Of a stretch of 64,000 nucleotides of DNA, positions 27,635 through 37,232 are shown one piece after another. The stretch comes from Pseudomonas trivialis. Lineage in GTDB: Bacteria; Pseudomonadota; Gammaproteobacteria; Pseudomonadales; Pseudomonadaceae. The translations under genes and the position numbers were made by a program. The notes beneath the pieces are model-generated. The model had not been told where the DNA came from and did not search any database. It worked only from the letters and a program-made list of their open reading frames with translations. The stretch is taken from positions 62,001 to 126,000 of the forward strand of contig NZ_JYLK01000016.1 of assembly GCF_001439805.1 (NCBI RefSeq). The letters run 5' to 3'. The number at the start of each line of letters is the position of its first letter. Position 1 is the stretch's first letter.

Positions 27635-30600
27635 TCACGCGAACCTGGTTTTTATCATGCTCTCGGTGTACCCGTAATCCATACGCAGTTCGACGCCTGC
27701 CGGGATGTCCTGGGTCGCAAACAGGGTAGTCAACTGATACGTCGTCCTCTTGCCTGAGACACTGCTGGCGTGCTCGGCCTCGACCTGGAAAGGCACGCAT
27801 TCGACGTTGTAGCCCCCGCTCGCCTGTCGCACGGGCTTGCCCTGGGGGTCATAGTCGAAATGTGTGTTGATCCTGGAGGTGATGGTATCGCCGATGATAA
27901 AGATCGGGGCGGAACGATAGCTGCCTGCATCGGGCAGCAGTTTGTAGCCCACGACCATGCCGAATGTACTCTCCGAGCGCACCGACATCTCGTAGGGAAT
28001 CACTACCCCACCGTACAGACCGATGATTTCGCCCTTGGCGATCCGCCGGTTGGCCACCACCATGGACTGGCCGATCAAGGCTTTTTCTCCGGGCACTTGC
28101 ACGTCGTCGGCGGTGAAGGTGCGCCATTGCAGCTTCTCTTCATACAGGGCCGCCACGCGTTCATAGCCTTCAAACTGGATGTAGGGCTTGATCGGAGTCG
28201 AGGCATAAAGGGCTCCGGAGTCCATCCGCGCCTGGCGCTCCAGGCTGCGGATACGAATCGGCCGGCCCTGCAGGTCCCTGAGGGGATACTTGCCGTTGTT
28301 GGCGCGGTTATAGCGCCCCAATTCGTTCTTCTGGGCCGAGAAGTGCACGGCCTGGCGCATGAAGGCGAGCTCGTCAGCGGTGTAGGGCGTGATCGGCATG
28401 GACTCCGATGCCGACTCATACTCGTCGTCTGAAAGGCCCCCGCCCTTGAGCCCCCTGCGCTTCCACATCCCGGCCGCATCCGGCTTGGCGATGATGCCGC
28501 TGCTGACCAGTTCGTAAGGGTTGTCCGAGCTTTGCACGCGCAACAGATAATGCTGCCCATCCCCGGCGTCCGGCAGGCTTGCGATGAAATACGGTTTGCC
28601 CTCGAACTCGATGGCCTGGGCGTGCGAAAACGGCAAGGTGAACTGACCGAACACCGGCTCAATCAAGGTTTGGAGCGGCGCCTGAGGGAGCAGGTGGGCG
28701 GCGATCTCCTGGCGGGTCAGGGTGTCGATCAGCGCGGCATCATCAATCGCCAGTTGGGCTTGCAACGCCTTGGCCTGCGAGTCATAGACCGACTCGGTCA
28801 GGGTGCCGTCAGAGAACCTGTCGTGCAAAGCGGCCATCCGGTCCTGATACGGTTTGCTTTGGGCCTCGAACCTTGGTCGATATTTCTGCGTCACGTAGTC
28901 CTGCCAGAACTCCCGGGCCAGCAGCGCCTGGAACATCTGCGCCGAGTTGTCCAGCGCCACAACGCTGGTGTAGGCGGCGTCCAGCATTGGCGGGGTCACC
29001 TTGCCCAACTGCATGAACTTGACGTCCCGTGGCTGCCCAGGCAGTTGCAAGCGGTCCTTGAGGCCGTAGCGATAGGCCAGACGGATTTCGACCTCTTCCA
29101 GGCGCGCCAACTGCACGGCTTTCTCGGCGGGCGTCAACACCGCGTTGGCGTTGATGGTGGTCCGTCGCTGATCAATATCGCGCAGGGAAATCCGCTCAAC
29201 CTCGTCCAGACGGAACAACCCTTTGGACAGGTTCGACAGTTCCACGCCCTGGGTCGCATCCAATGCCTGGAGCCGGGCCTTGTCGACCAGCGTCATGATT
29301 TCCAGGTTACTGAACGACAGCGCCGCCCGGTCGCAGCAGGCCGCCCGGCCTGCCCACTCGAACATTTGCTCGCGCAGGCTTTCCGATTGCGTGGAGTTGG
29401 CAGTGATGGAGTCGATCACCTCCCACACACGTTGCTGCAGGTCTTCATGCCCGCCGCTGGTGGTTTGCAGGTCTCTGAGCACGTCGAAAAAGCCTTGCGA
29501 GCCGGTCTGCCCACGCAAGCTTTGCCACTGGATATTCCGGGTGGCCGCCTCGGTTTCCGACAACCCGACGACCCAGCGCCGAAACGCTGCACCGTTGCCA
29601 CCGCCCGACACCGCTTGGTTAGCCCTGCGCGGCGCCGTCACTACCAGGCGATTGGGGCGCTCGGGCGACGCCAGGCCTGCACGCTCAAGTCGCTCGCCAT
29701 AGGCACGCACCTCCTGCAGGGTGGTGTCGGTCCAGGGGTTATCACTCGCATCTGTCACGTTGTTAACACGGGCGGTGGTTGCCAGTTGCTCGTCGGAGGG
29801 CGCGATCAGCGAGCCGGGAATGGTCGTCATTCGGTTGCCTGAGAGGCCTACCCCATCAAGCAGCGGCTGCTCGAGCAAACCTGCAGGCCAGGTATCCAGG
29901 CCGGTGTGCGCCAGGTTGAGAGAACGCATGTCGGTGATTCGAGTGAAGTCGGGCGCTATTCCCAGGTTGTTGTAGCTCAGATCCAGCGCGCGCAGGGTGA
30001 CGCGTTCAGACAGAATGCTGGCCGCCTCAGGGGTCAGGCGGATGTTGTTAAATTGCAGGAACAAGCGCGTCAATCCGTGCATTTGGCCCACAGCCGGCGG
30101 CAGTTCATGCAACTGGTTGCCCGACAGGTCCAGCCAGCGCACGCCTTGGTAGCGTGCCAGGAAACCTTCGGGGGAGACGGTCAGGTTCATGTTGTTGAGC
30201 TTGAGCGACCCCACATGGCTGAAGTCCGCTTCCAGGTCGGGCAGGCTGGGCAGGCGAAGGCCGCCAAGGTCCAGTTCCAGGCCAATCGGCGTGCCGTCGG
30301 AGGCCAGCCTTTGCGGGCTGTCTCGCCGCCAGCAGCGCAAAATGCGTTGCCGGGCTTCGTAGCGCCCACTGTGCACCGCCACATCCATTTGCCATTGCTG
30401 CGGCCGCACATAGCGCTGCCGAGCGCCGATACCCGAGAACGTCCAGGCGTCCAGTTGGGATTCAAGACGACTGAATTCACGCTCCAGCGCAAGCAAGCGA
30501 GTCCCTGCATCAGCCCCCAGCGTCCAGATGAATGCCCTGATCTGCTGAGCGCTGTAGTCCGGGTAGAGCCTGCGCATGATCGACTTGCCCGTGCCCATAC

Positions 30601-33600
30601 CGCTGTCGAAAGCGTCGTGCAGCGCACCGGCGGCGAGGTCGGGATGGGACTCGCCGAGGCGTTTCCAGTAAGCATCGAATACCCGCCAGTAGTCCTTGGG
30701 AAATGGATTGCCGCCCAGCAACGTGACCCGGTTGATCCTTGCGATGGTTTCGAGCTGTTCCGGTGCAGGGTTCAGGTGTGCCTCGGGAACCCGGCGCAGG
30801 TTATTGTTGCGCAGGTCCAGAAGCTCCAGCGAGGGCTGCAAGCCGGCTGGCCATTGGTCCATTTGCGTAGCGTCGAGATTCACGCGTTTGAGTCTGGGCA
30901 TCGCACCGAAGTCAAGGGGCCTGCCCAGTGGGTTGTTTCGCAGGTTGAGTTCTTCAAGAGCGGTGAGCCCGCTCAGCGTTGCCGCGCTTTGCGCAGTGAG
31001 GCGAATGCCATTCCACGCCAGGTCCAGAGAGGTCAGGGCCTGCATGCCGGACAAAGCCATAGGCAGTTCAGTAAGATCGCAGCTCAACTTCAAGCGCTGG
31101 AGATGTGTGAAGTGCCTGAGAAACGCGTCGACGTTTCCCCCGGTCTTGGACCCGACCACCTCCAGCACCTGAACATGGCTGAAGTCCGCATTCACGACAG
31201 GCAGCGTTGCGCCGTGCGTATTCAGTGTCAGATGCTCCGAACCCTCTGTACGGCGCCAGCAACGCGCTATGTCCCTGGCCGCACCGGCGGCCCAACCGCC
31301 GTTACGCTCGAACGCGCTTTCCGCAGATGGCGACGTGTTGTCTTTGACCCAGCGCTTCAATGTGCGCTCCAGCATATCGATTTCAAGCTCTCGCCGGGCC
31401 AGTCCTCCTGAGACATCGCCGCCCAGGGACCGAAGGAACTCGCTGACTTGCGCATCACTGTAGGACGGAAACAATTTGCGCACCCGCGCCTCGGGCGAGC
31501 GCAACGCCTGGGCGGTTCTGCTCAGCAGCTGGCGAAAACCGGGGCCGCCGCCAAACAGCCGCAGCGAAGGATGATAGGGCGGTTTGCGCACCGGATGTTC
31601 CAGCAACACCCTGCGCAATGCCGGGCGCGGCAGAGGGGATCGTTCAATGGCTTGCTTGAGCTGCACCGCGTCGCTGATGCCCAGGCCTTGACGCTCTGCG
31701 GGCGCCAGCGCTTCCCACGCGGCGGCGTAAATATCGCCGGGATGCAGGCCCGCAAACAGCCCGTTCTCCTGCAATACCAGGGTTTTGGTCAGCGGCGCGC
31801 CGGCCGCGCCGATAGCATCCAGCAGCGGCCCCTCGGCCGAATAATGCCGCAATTCCACGCGTGTGCCGCCAGGCCAACCCGGCAGCGTTTGCAGGGTATG
31901 CAACGCCAGGCGCTGGCTGTCGATCACGTGCAGTGTGTCCAGGTGCAGCCCTTCGTAGGCGCGGGACACACGGGTTTCCTGCGCGCACCAGCGCATCCGC
32001 TCGGCGAGGGTGTTGGGCAGCCGGCCGCTGGCGTGAAAATGTTCCAGTGCCGCGGCGTCCAGGCCTTCGAGCATATGCGCGGCCATTGGGGCGGAAAGCC
32101 CGGGGTAATCGGCCTGCACGCGTTGTACATCGGGGTCCGTGGAGCGTGTTGACGCGGCATATCGCTCGTCCAGCAGTGTGCCTTTGAGCGTGTCCACCGT
32201 ACTGGCGATGAACCTGCGCAACAGGCGGGCGCGGACCGACAACGGATCTTGAGGGCTGCCGGGTATTTCCAGCAGGGCTGGGTCAACACCTTGCAAGGTG
32301 TAGAGCACACCGTCGAGCAGTTGGCCGCTGTCGATCTCGGCCTGGCTGATCGGCGCAATGCGACGCTCGGCGGAAGCCGGGCCGACGCCTTCCCACAGCA
32401 CCTTGCCACTGGAGTCGAGCACGCGCAGGGGCGAGCTGTGCGACAGCATGCCGCGCCGCTGCATGATGTCCAGCTGCAGCGCCAGGTCTGCCTGTGCGTA
32501 GACCTTGGGGTCGCTGCTGCTCATCTGCTCGACAAAGGTGCTGAGTTGCTGATGGATCTGGAAACGCTGGATCGTCTCGTCCAGCACCATAGGCAACGGC
32601 TCATGGTCCACAAAGGTTTCGCGAAGGGTGGGCGCTTCGACGCCGCTGATGCGCACCTGGTCCGCGTAATGCTCCAGCCCCAGGCGCCGATACAGCGTGT
32701 GCTCGTCCCACGTCAGCGGTTCTTCAAGCTCATGGCTCCAGGTGCCCTGAGGGTGACGTGCGACTTTTGGCGCGTAGGCCTTGGGCCGCGTCGGGTGCTG
32801 GATGCGGTATTCACCGGTCTGCGCATCCGGGCTGACCTGATAGGACTTGCCCTCGATAGAGAGCAGTGTCTTGCCGTCGTGTGCACGCAGGCCTGGCGCA
32901 TCAGGGTTGGACGCGGATGTCGGCGTGACCGGTGACTCATAAGGCTCAAGGTCGGCCTTCCACAACATCTGCTTGCCCTTGGGCATGATCACCGGTTTGT
33001 AGCGGTCCAGCACGTTCATGTACTTCACGCTGGGCAGCACCTTGGCGCCGGCAGCAAAGAACGCCGCATTCAGGGCCACCGAGGAAAAATGCGCCCACAT
33101 CTCCCGGACCTCGCCCTGCTCGGCCGCTTCGATGCCTTCGAAGACCTCACCGCACATTTGCGCCGCACCCACGGCCAGCATCACAGGCCCCAACCCCGGC
33201 ACTACGAAAGCGGCCAGGTTCAGAAAGCTGACGACTGCATCCTGGTAGCTCTCCAGCCGTCGGTTACGCGCCTTGAGATCTTCATCGCCGGTCGGCACGG
33301 CAACTGCCCTGGCATCGTTGAGCGTCTTGTCGATGAACGCCTTGGCCTGATGCACCCACAATGTGTCGGTAACGGCCGACTCGCCAAGACTCAAGCGTTC
33401 CGGATTGGGCTGGAGTGGGTAGTCGAGCGAGGCGTCGCTCTGGTCGGCGGGTTGGTACCGCTGATTGAACTGGCCGAAGAACGCCCCTTGCTCACGCGCA
33501 GGTACAAAGCTGCTGAAAAAACGCCGATAGGATGCACTGTGCAGGCGCATGCGCAGGTCGGCCATGAAGTCGGCGCTGGATGCGTATTCCTTGAGGGGTT

Positions 33601-34633
33601 GCTGCGGGTCGTTGGGGATAAACACCAGCACCCGTTCGACGCGCTCGCTGCGCAGACGATCCGGGCCGATCAGGAGGGGGCCGACCAACTGGATGTCGAA
33701 GATTTTCAAGGCGGCGAATGTCAGCGGGCGCCCATCCAGGTTTGCGCCAGGCGTCTGGGCCAGCACGCGTTTGAGCATTCGGTAGGCTTCGTCGCTCACG
33801 CCTGAATCGATCTCGCCATTGCCTGGCACGCTGGCGATCTGCAAATGCGCCACCTCAACGCTCAGCGCCAGTTGTTGGCGGTAATAATCCTGCAGAAGCT
33901 GCTGCACCTTGTCGCGCTCAACGGTGGCCGCCGGGCGCAGCACGCTCTTGAGGTGTACCTGATAACGTTCGCCCAGGTTGAGCGTACGGCAAAGTTTGGC
34001 GAAGGCATGCGGGGCAATCGGCACGGCGTGTTCCCGGAGCGCCTCAAACGAGGGAATCGCTTCGCCGTCGAACCCGCTGTAGCGGGTAATGATGTGGCAA
34101 TCGTCGCAGGATGAAGGGAGTTCTTCATCAGGCTCGAAGTTGGCCAGTGCGGCCTCCAGCAGTGACACATGCAGGTAGCGTTCGTTAAGTGACGGATCGG
34201 CCTGGCGCTCCAGGGTGAACGCGCCGAACAGGTCAGTGCGACCATTGGTGTAAGCGTACTTCCTGGCGAAGTAGACGTTCTTCACATCCAGGTCGAGGTT
34301 GAAGGTGCGCTTGATCGCTGCTGTCAGGGCTTCTTCGGCAAAATCCAGTACATCGGTGATGTCGCCCAGGGTCTGCTCAAGCGCGTTGAGTGCGGCCCGG
34401 TAGCCAGTGTGGGTGGCCTCCAGCACTCGTCGGGCCTGGGGCAGCGCCGCCTGGTACCACGTGGGCAGTTGGTGCAGTTCGTGGCTGGCGAGTTCTTCCT
34501 GGCGCTGGGTGCTGGCTTGATTGAACCAGTCGGGCACGCGTGCCTTGAGGAAGTCGTAATGCGCGCCACGCAGGTCGACGTTGAAGACGCCGTGGGTGGG
34601 GAGTGTGACAAGCTGCGGTGACATAAGGGCCAT
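27635..34633 (-). CDS. Effector-like protein: dermonecrotic-type N-terminus, duplicated LRR units, NEL E3 ligase, C-terminal SET-like domain
   Basis: A 2332-residue protein without a signal peptide. Residues 1 to about 1000 resemble the large N-terminal region annotated as dermonecrotic toxin-like (DUF6543) in Pseudomonas, including a hydrophobic stretch at about 465-540. Two homologous units follow (about 1050-1350 and 1352-1655), each a helical cap ending in RCWRR and a leucine-rich repeat block (LDLxxNxLxxLP). Residues about 1682-1960 match the NEL E3 ubiquitin ligase of IpaH/SspH effectors, with the active-site CxD as C1766-C-D1768. The C-terminal 150 residues resemble a SET domain: RIAKGEIIGLYGG, RINTH (2254-2258), YNVECVPF and FATQDIPAGVELRMDYGY. 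NEL ligases act in eukaryotic cells; secretion route and targets are unknown. Confidence 0.85.
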   Translation of the reverse strand: MALMSPQLVTLPTHGVFNVDLRGAHYDFLKARVPDWFNQASTQRQEELASHELHQLPTWYQAALPQARRVLEATHTGYRAALNALEQTLGDITDVLDFAEEALTAAIKRTFNLDLDVKNVYFARKYAYTNGRTDLFGAFTLERQADPSLNERYLHVSLLEAALANFEPDEELPSSCDDCHIITRYSGFDGEAIPSFEALREHAVPIAPHAFAKLCRTLNLGERYQVHLKSVLRPAATVERDKVQQLLQDYYRQQLALSVEVAHLQIASVPGNGEIDSGVSDEAYRMLKRVLAQTPGANLDGRPLTFAALKIFDIQLVGPLLIGPDRLRSERVERVLVFIPNDPQQPLKEYASSADFMADLRMRLHSASYRRFFSSFVPAREQGAFFGQFNQRYQPADQSDASLDYPLQPNPERLSLGESAVTDTLWVHQAKAFIDKTLNDARAVAVPTGDEDLKARNRRLESYQDAVVSFLNLAAFVVPGLGPVMLAVGAAQMCGEVFEGIEAAEQGEVREMWAHFSSVALNAAFFAAGAKVLPSVKYMNVLDRYKPVIMPKGKQMLWKADLEPYESPVTPTSASNPDAPGLRAHDGKTLLSIEGKSYQVSPDAQTGEYRIQHPTRPKAYAPKVARHPQGTWSHELEEPLTWDEHTLYRRLGLEHYADQVRISGVEAPTLRETFVDHEPLPMVLDETIQRFQIHQQLSTFVEQMSSSDPKVYAQADLALQLDIMQRRGMLSHSSPLRVLDSSGKVLWEGVGPASAERRIAPISQAEIDSGQLLDGVLYTLQGVDPALLEIPGSPQDPLSVRARLLRRFIASTVDTLKGTLLDERYAASTRSTDPDVQRVQADYPGLSAPMAAHMLEGLDAAALEHFHASGRLPNTLAERMRWCAQETRVSRAYEGLHLDTLHVIDSQRLALHTLQTLPGWPGGTRVELRHYSAEGPLLDAIGAAGAPLTKTLVLQENGLFAGLHPGDIYAAAWEALAPAERQGLGISDAVQLKQAIERSPLPRPALRRVLLEHPVRKPPYHPSLRLFGGGPGFRQLLSRTAQALRSPEARVRKLFPSYSDAQVSEFLRSLGGDVSGGLARRELEIDMLERTLKRWVKDNTSPSAESAFERNGGWAAGAARDIARCWRRTEGSEHLTLNTHGATLPVVNADFSHVQVLEVVGSKTGGNVDAFLRHFTHLQRLKLSCDLTELPMALSGMQALTSLDLAWNGIRLTAQSAATLSGLTALEELNLRNNPLGRPLDFGAMPRLKRVNLDATQMDQWPAGLQPSLELLDLRNNNLRRVPEAHLNPAPEQLETIARINRVTLLGGNPFPKDYWRVFDAYWKRLGESHPDLAAGALHDAFDSGMGTGKSIMRRLYPDYSAQQIRAFIWTLGADAGTRLLALEREFSRLESQLDAWTFSGIGARQRYVRPQQWQMDVAVHSGRYEARQRILRCWRRDSPQRLASDGTPIGLELDLGGLRLPSLPDLEADFSHVGSLKLNNMNLTVSPEGFLARYQGVRWLDLSGNQLHELPPAVGQMHGLTRLFLQFNNIRLTPEAASILSERVTLRALDLSYNNLGIAPDFTRITDMRSLNLAHTGLDTWPAGLLEQPLLDGVGLSGNRMTTIPGSLIAPSDEQLATTARVNNVTDASDNPWTDTTLQEVRAYGERLERAGLASPERPNRLVVTAPRRANQAVSGGGNGAAFRRWVVGLSETEAATRNIQWQSLRGQTGSQGFFDVLRDLQTTSGGHEDLQQRVWEVIDSITANSTQSESLREQMFEWAGRAACCDRAALSFSNLEIMTLVDKARLQALDATQGVELSNLSKGLFRLDEVERISLRDIDQRRTTINANAVLTPAEKAVQLARLEEVEIRLAYRYGLKDRLQLPGQPRDVKFMQLGKVTPPMLDAAYTSVVALDNSAQMFQALLAREFWQDYVTQKYRPRFEAQSKPYQDRMAALHDRFSDGTLTESVYDSQAKALQAQLAIDDAALIDTLTRQEIAAHLLPQAPLQTLIEPVFGQFTLPFSHAQAIEFEGKPYFIASLPDAGDGQHYLLRVQSSDNPYELVSSGIIAKPDAAGMWKRRGLKGGGLSDDEYESASESMPITPYTADELAFMRQAVHFSAQKNELGRYNRANNGKYPLRDLQGRPIRIRSLERQARMDSGALYASTPIKPYIQFEGYERVAALYEEKLQWRTFTADDVQVPGEKALIGQSMVVANRRIAKGEIIGLYGGVVIPYEMSVRSESTFGMVVGYKLLPDAGSYRSAPIFIIGDTITSRINTHFDYDPQGKPVRQASGGYNVECVPFQVEAEHASSVSGKRTTYQLTTLFATQDIPAGVELRMDYGYTESMIKTRFA

Positions 34634-34704
34634 CCTGGAAAGACTGTTGAAAAACCAGCCTATCGAATGGCCCTGGTGGGCAATGCCTACCTATTTATGG
34701 AGGC

Positions 34705-35643
34705 TCAGAAATGCTCGCGAGGGTTGAACGCGGCTTTTTGGGCCAGCGCCCGCCACAAGGCCTTGACCTCTTCGTCGCTGCTTTTTGGCATCACGGCCTT
34801 GAGCTGCACGAACAGATTACCGCGCTCGCCGGCCCTGTTCGACAAGCCATGGCCCTTGGCGCGCATGCGCTGGCCGTTCTGGCTGCCGGCCGGCACCTTG
34901 AGGTTGATTTTGCCGGTCAGCGTCGGCACGGCAACCTCGGCGCCGAGCTCCAATTCCCAGGGTGCCAGCGGCAGGTTGATGATCAGGTCGTTGCCGTCCA
35001 CTTCAAATTTGGGATGCGGCGCAAACCGGATGATCAGGTACAGGTCGCCATTGGCCCCGCCGCCGATGCCGGGCGCGCCCTGGGCCTTGAGGCGGATGCG
35101 CTCGCCGTCGGCCACGCCGGCGGGGATCTTCACGTTCAGGCTCTTGGTGGTGTTGCTCACATGCCGGCCCGAAGCGTCATATTGCGGCACCTGGAAGCTG
35201 ATCTGCTTGGACTCGGCCGAGAGCGTCTCCTCCAGCGAGACCGTCAGTTGCATCTCCACATCCTGGCCCTTGCGCCCGGCCGGACGACGTTGACCGCCGC
35301 CAAAGCCGTCGCCGCGATTGCCGAAGATCGAGCTGAAGAAATCGGAAAAATCCTCAGTACCCGCGCCGCCGCCAAAGCCGCCACGGCTCTGCCAGCCCGG
35401 CGGGCCCTGGAACGGCTGGCCGTGCTGGCCGTATTTGCGCAATTCATCGTATTCGGCGCGTTTGTCGGCGCTCTTGAGCGCTTCGTAGGCTTCGGACGCG
35501 TCCTTGAACTTGGCTTCGGCGTCTTTTTCCTTGCTCACGTCGGGGTGATATTTGCGCGCGAGCTTGCGATAGGCGGCCTTGATTTCCTTGTCATCGGCGC
35601 TCGGCTCGACACCCAGAATCTTGTAGTAGTCTTTGAAATCCAT
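34705..35643 (-). CDS. cbpA: CbpA/DnaJ-class co-chaperone (curved DNA-binding protein type)
   Basis: A 312-residue class B J-domain protein. The J domain (residues 1-70) has the catalytic HPD (YHPDVSKEKD); a G/F-rich linker (about 85-130, RGGFGGGAGTEDF then GFGGGQ) leads into two C-terminal beta-sandwich domains (LNVKIPAGVADGERIRLKAQG). There is no DnaJ zinc finger, as expected for CbpA. The start at MDFKDYYKILGV is preceded by AAGGAAGG; extra codons upstream are not J-domain like. It is divergent from the Hsp70-like gene and has its own sigma-32 promoter candidate. Confidence 0.93.
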   Translation of the reverse strand: MDFKDYYKILGVEPSADDKEIKAAYRKLARKYHPDVSKEKDAEAKFKDASEAYEALKSADKRAEYDELRKYGQHGQPFQGPPGWQSRGGFGGGAGTEDFSDFFSSIFGNRGDGFGGGQRRPAGRKGQDVEMQLTVSLEETLSAESKQISFQVPQYDASGRHVSNTTKSLNVKIPAGVADGERIRLKAQGAPGIGGGANGDLYLIIRFAPHPKFEVDGNDLIINLPLAPWELELGAEVAVPTLTGKINLKVPAGSQNGQRMRAKGHGLSNRAGERGNLFVQLKAVMPKSSDEEVKALWRALAQKAAFNPREHF

Positions 35644-35768
35644 CGGCGGTTCACCTTCCTTAAATCGAGATCGCACCGCCCGTTCCACACCGTGCGATGG
35701 TTTGCACGTGTTGAGTGGTGTGCCCGGGGGTGCGTCAAAGTGTTATCGGCGCGTGCCGTATGCAGCAG

Positions 35769-35796
35769 ATGTGGGGGCGAATCGCGCCGTTTCAAG
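35769..35796 (-). promoter_or_regulatory. Sigma-32 (RpoH) heat-shock promoter for cbpA
   Basis: Read on the minus strand, CTTGAAA is followed after 13 bases by CCCCACAT. The -35 element is a perfect match to the sigma-32 consensus and the -10 element differs from CCCCATNT-type sequences at one position. The predicted start lies about 115 bases upstream of the cbpA ATG. Confidence 0.55.
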
Positions 35797-35881
35797 CACT
35801 ATTTAACGGATGGTCGGCCTACGCATCCGCCTTCGACTGGCATACACTGCGCGGCCGTTTTTCAACCGGAACCCGATAGAC

Positions 35882-37150
35882 ATGAAAAACTCTTCCCCAG
35901 CCCGTGCCTGCGGTATCGACTTCGGCACGTCCAACTCCACCGTCGGCTGGATCCGCCCCGGCGAGGAGACGCTTATTGCGCTGGAGGACGACAAGATCAC
36001 CTTGCCGTCGGTGGTGTTCTTCAACTTCGAGGAGCGCCGCCCGGTGTACGGCCGCCTGGCGCTGCACGAGTACCTGGAAAACTACGAAGGCCGGCTGATG
36101 CGCTCGCTCAAGAGCCTGCTGGGTTCCAAGCTGATCAAGCACGACACCAGCGTGCTCGGCACCGCGATGCCGTTCACTGACCTGTTGGCGCTGTTTATCG
36201 GCCAGCTCAAGAGCCGCGCCGAAGCCACCGCCGGTCGTGAGTTCGAAGAGGTTGTGCTGGGCCGCCCGGTGTTCTTCGTCGACGACGACCCCATGGCCGA
36301 CCAGGAAGCGGAAAACACCCTGGTGGACGTGGCCCGCGCCATCGGCTTCAAGGACATCTCGTTCCAGTACGAGCCGATTGCGGCGGCGTTCGACTACGAG
36401 TCGACCATCCAGAAGGAAGAGCTGGTGCTGATCGTCGACATCGGCGGCGGTACGTCCGACTTCTCGCTGGTGCGCCTGTCACCGGACCGCCGCCACAACG
36501 ACAACCGCCAGAGCGACATCCTCGCCACCGGCGGCGTGCACATCGGCGGTACCGACTTCGACAAACAGCTCAGCCTGCAAGGCATGATGCCGCTGTTCGG
36601 CTACGGCAGCCGCATGAAAAGCGGCGCCTACATGCCCACCAGCCACCACATGAACCTGGCCACCTGGCACACCATCAACTCGGTGTACTCGCAAAAATCC
36701 CAGCTGGCCCTGGGCAGCATGCGCTACGACATTGAAGACACCGGCGGCATCGACCGCCTGTTCAAGTTGATCGAGCAGCGCGCCGGGCACTGGTTGGCGA
36801 TGGAGGTTGAGGAAACCAAGATCCAGCTGACCCATGAAGACCGCCGCCACGTGGCGCTGGACCGGATTGAAAAGGGCTTGAGCGTGGACTTGAGCCGGGC
36901 GCTGTTCGAGTCGTCCATCGACAATTTGCTGGAGCGCATCCGCGCCAGTGTCACGCAGTTGCTCAATGACGCCTCGGTGAGCGTCGAGCAGGTGGACACC
37001 GTGTTCTTTACCGGCGGCTCCAGCGGCATCCCGGCGCTGCGCCACAGCATCTCGGCGATGCTGCCGAATGCGCGGCATGTGGAAGGCAATATCTTTGGCA
37101 GCATCGGCAGTGGTCTGGCGATTGAGGCAAGCAAGCGCTACGGCAGTTGA
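35882..37150 (+). CDS. YegD-like Hsp70-family ATPase (no substrate-binding domain)
   Basis: A 422-residue actin-fold ATPase of the Hsp70 superfamily. The nucleotide-binding motifs are present: phosphate-1 GIDFGTSNSTVG at the start, phosphate-2 VDIGGGTSDFSLV near residue 187 and the adenosine motif FFTGGSSGIPAL near residue 377. The polypeptide stops at the end of the ATPase domain, as in E. coli YegD, so it lacks the peptide-binding part of DnaK. The partner is unknown; the divergent J-protein CbpA next door is an obvious candidate. The start at MKNSSPARACGIDFG leaves no unexplained N-terminal extension. Confidence 0.92.
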   Translation: MKNSSPARACGIDFGTSNSTVGWIRPGEETLIALEDDKITLPSVVFFNFEERRPVYGRLALHEYLENYEGRLMRSLKSLLGSKLIKHDTSVLGTAMPFTDLLALFIGQLKSRAEATAGREFEEVVLGRPVFFVDDDPMADQEAENTLVDVARAIGFKDISFQYEPIAAAFDYESTIQKEELVLIVDIGGGTSDFSLVRLSPDRRHNDNRQSDILATGGVHIGGTDFDKQLSLQGMMPLFGYGSRMKSGAYMPTSHHMNLATWHTINSVYSQKSQLALGSMRYDIEDTGGIDRLFKLIEQRAGHWLAMEVEETKIQLTHEDRRHVALDRIEKGLSVDLSRALFESSIDNLLERIRASVTQLLNDASVSVEQVDTVFFTGGSSGIPALRHSISAMLPNARHVEGNIFGSIGSGLAIEASKRYGS

Positions 37151-37158
37151 GTTCCCGG

Positions 37159-37189
37159 GAGCATTCCCACGCAGAGCGTGGGAATGCTC
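37159..37189. terminator. Hairpin (14-bp stem) after the Hsp70-like gene
   Basis: A perfect 14-bp stem GAGCATTCCCACGC with a 3-base loop starts 9 bases after the stop and is followed by TTTG. The GTTCCCACGC/GCGTGGGAA core recurs between genes in many Pseudomonas genomes, so it may be a repeat that also acts as a terminator for transcripts arriving from both sides. Confidence 0.6.
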
Positions 37190-37232
37190 TTTGTGCTCTG
37201 CAACTGCATTGTCCACGGGCCCGTTCCTTTGA

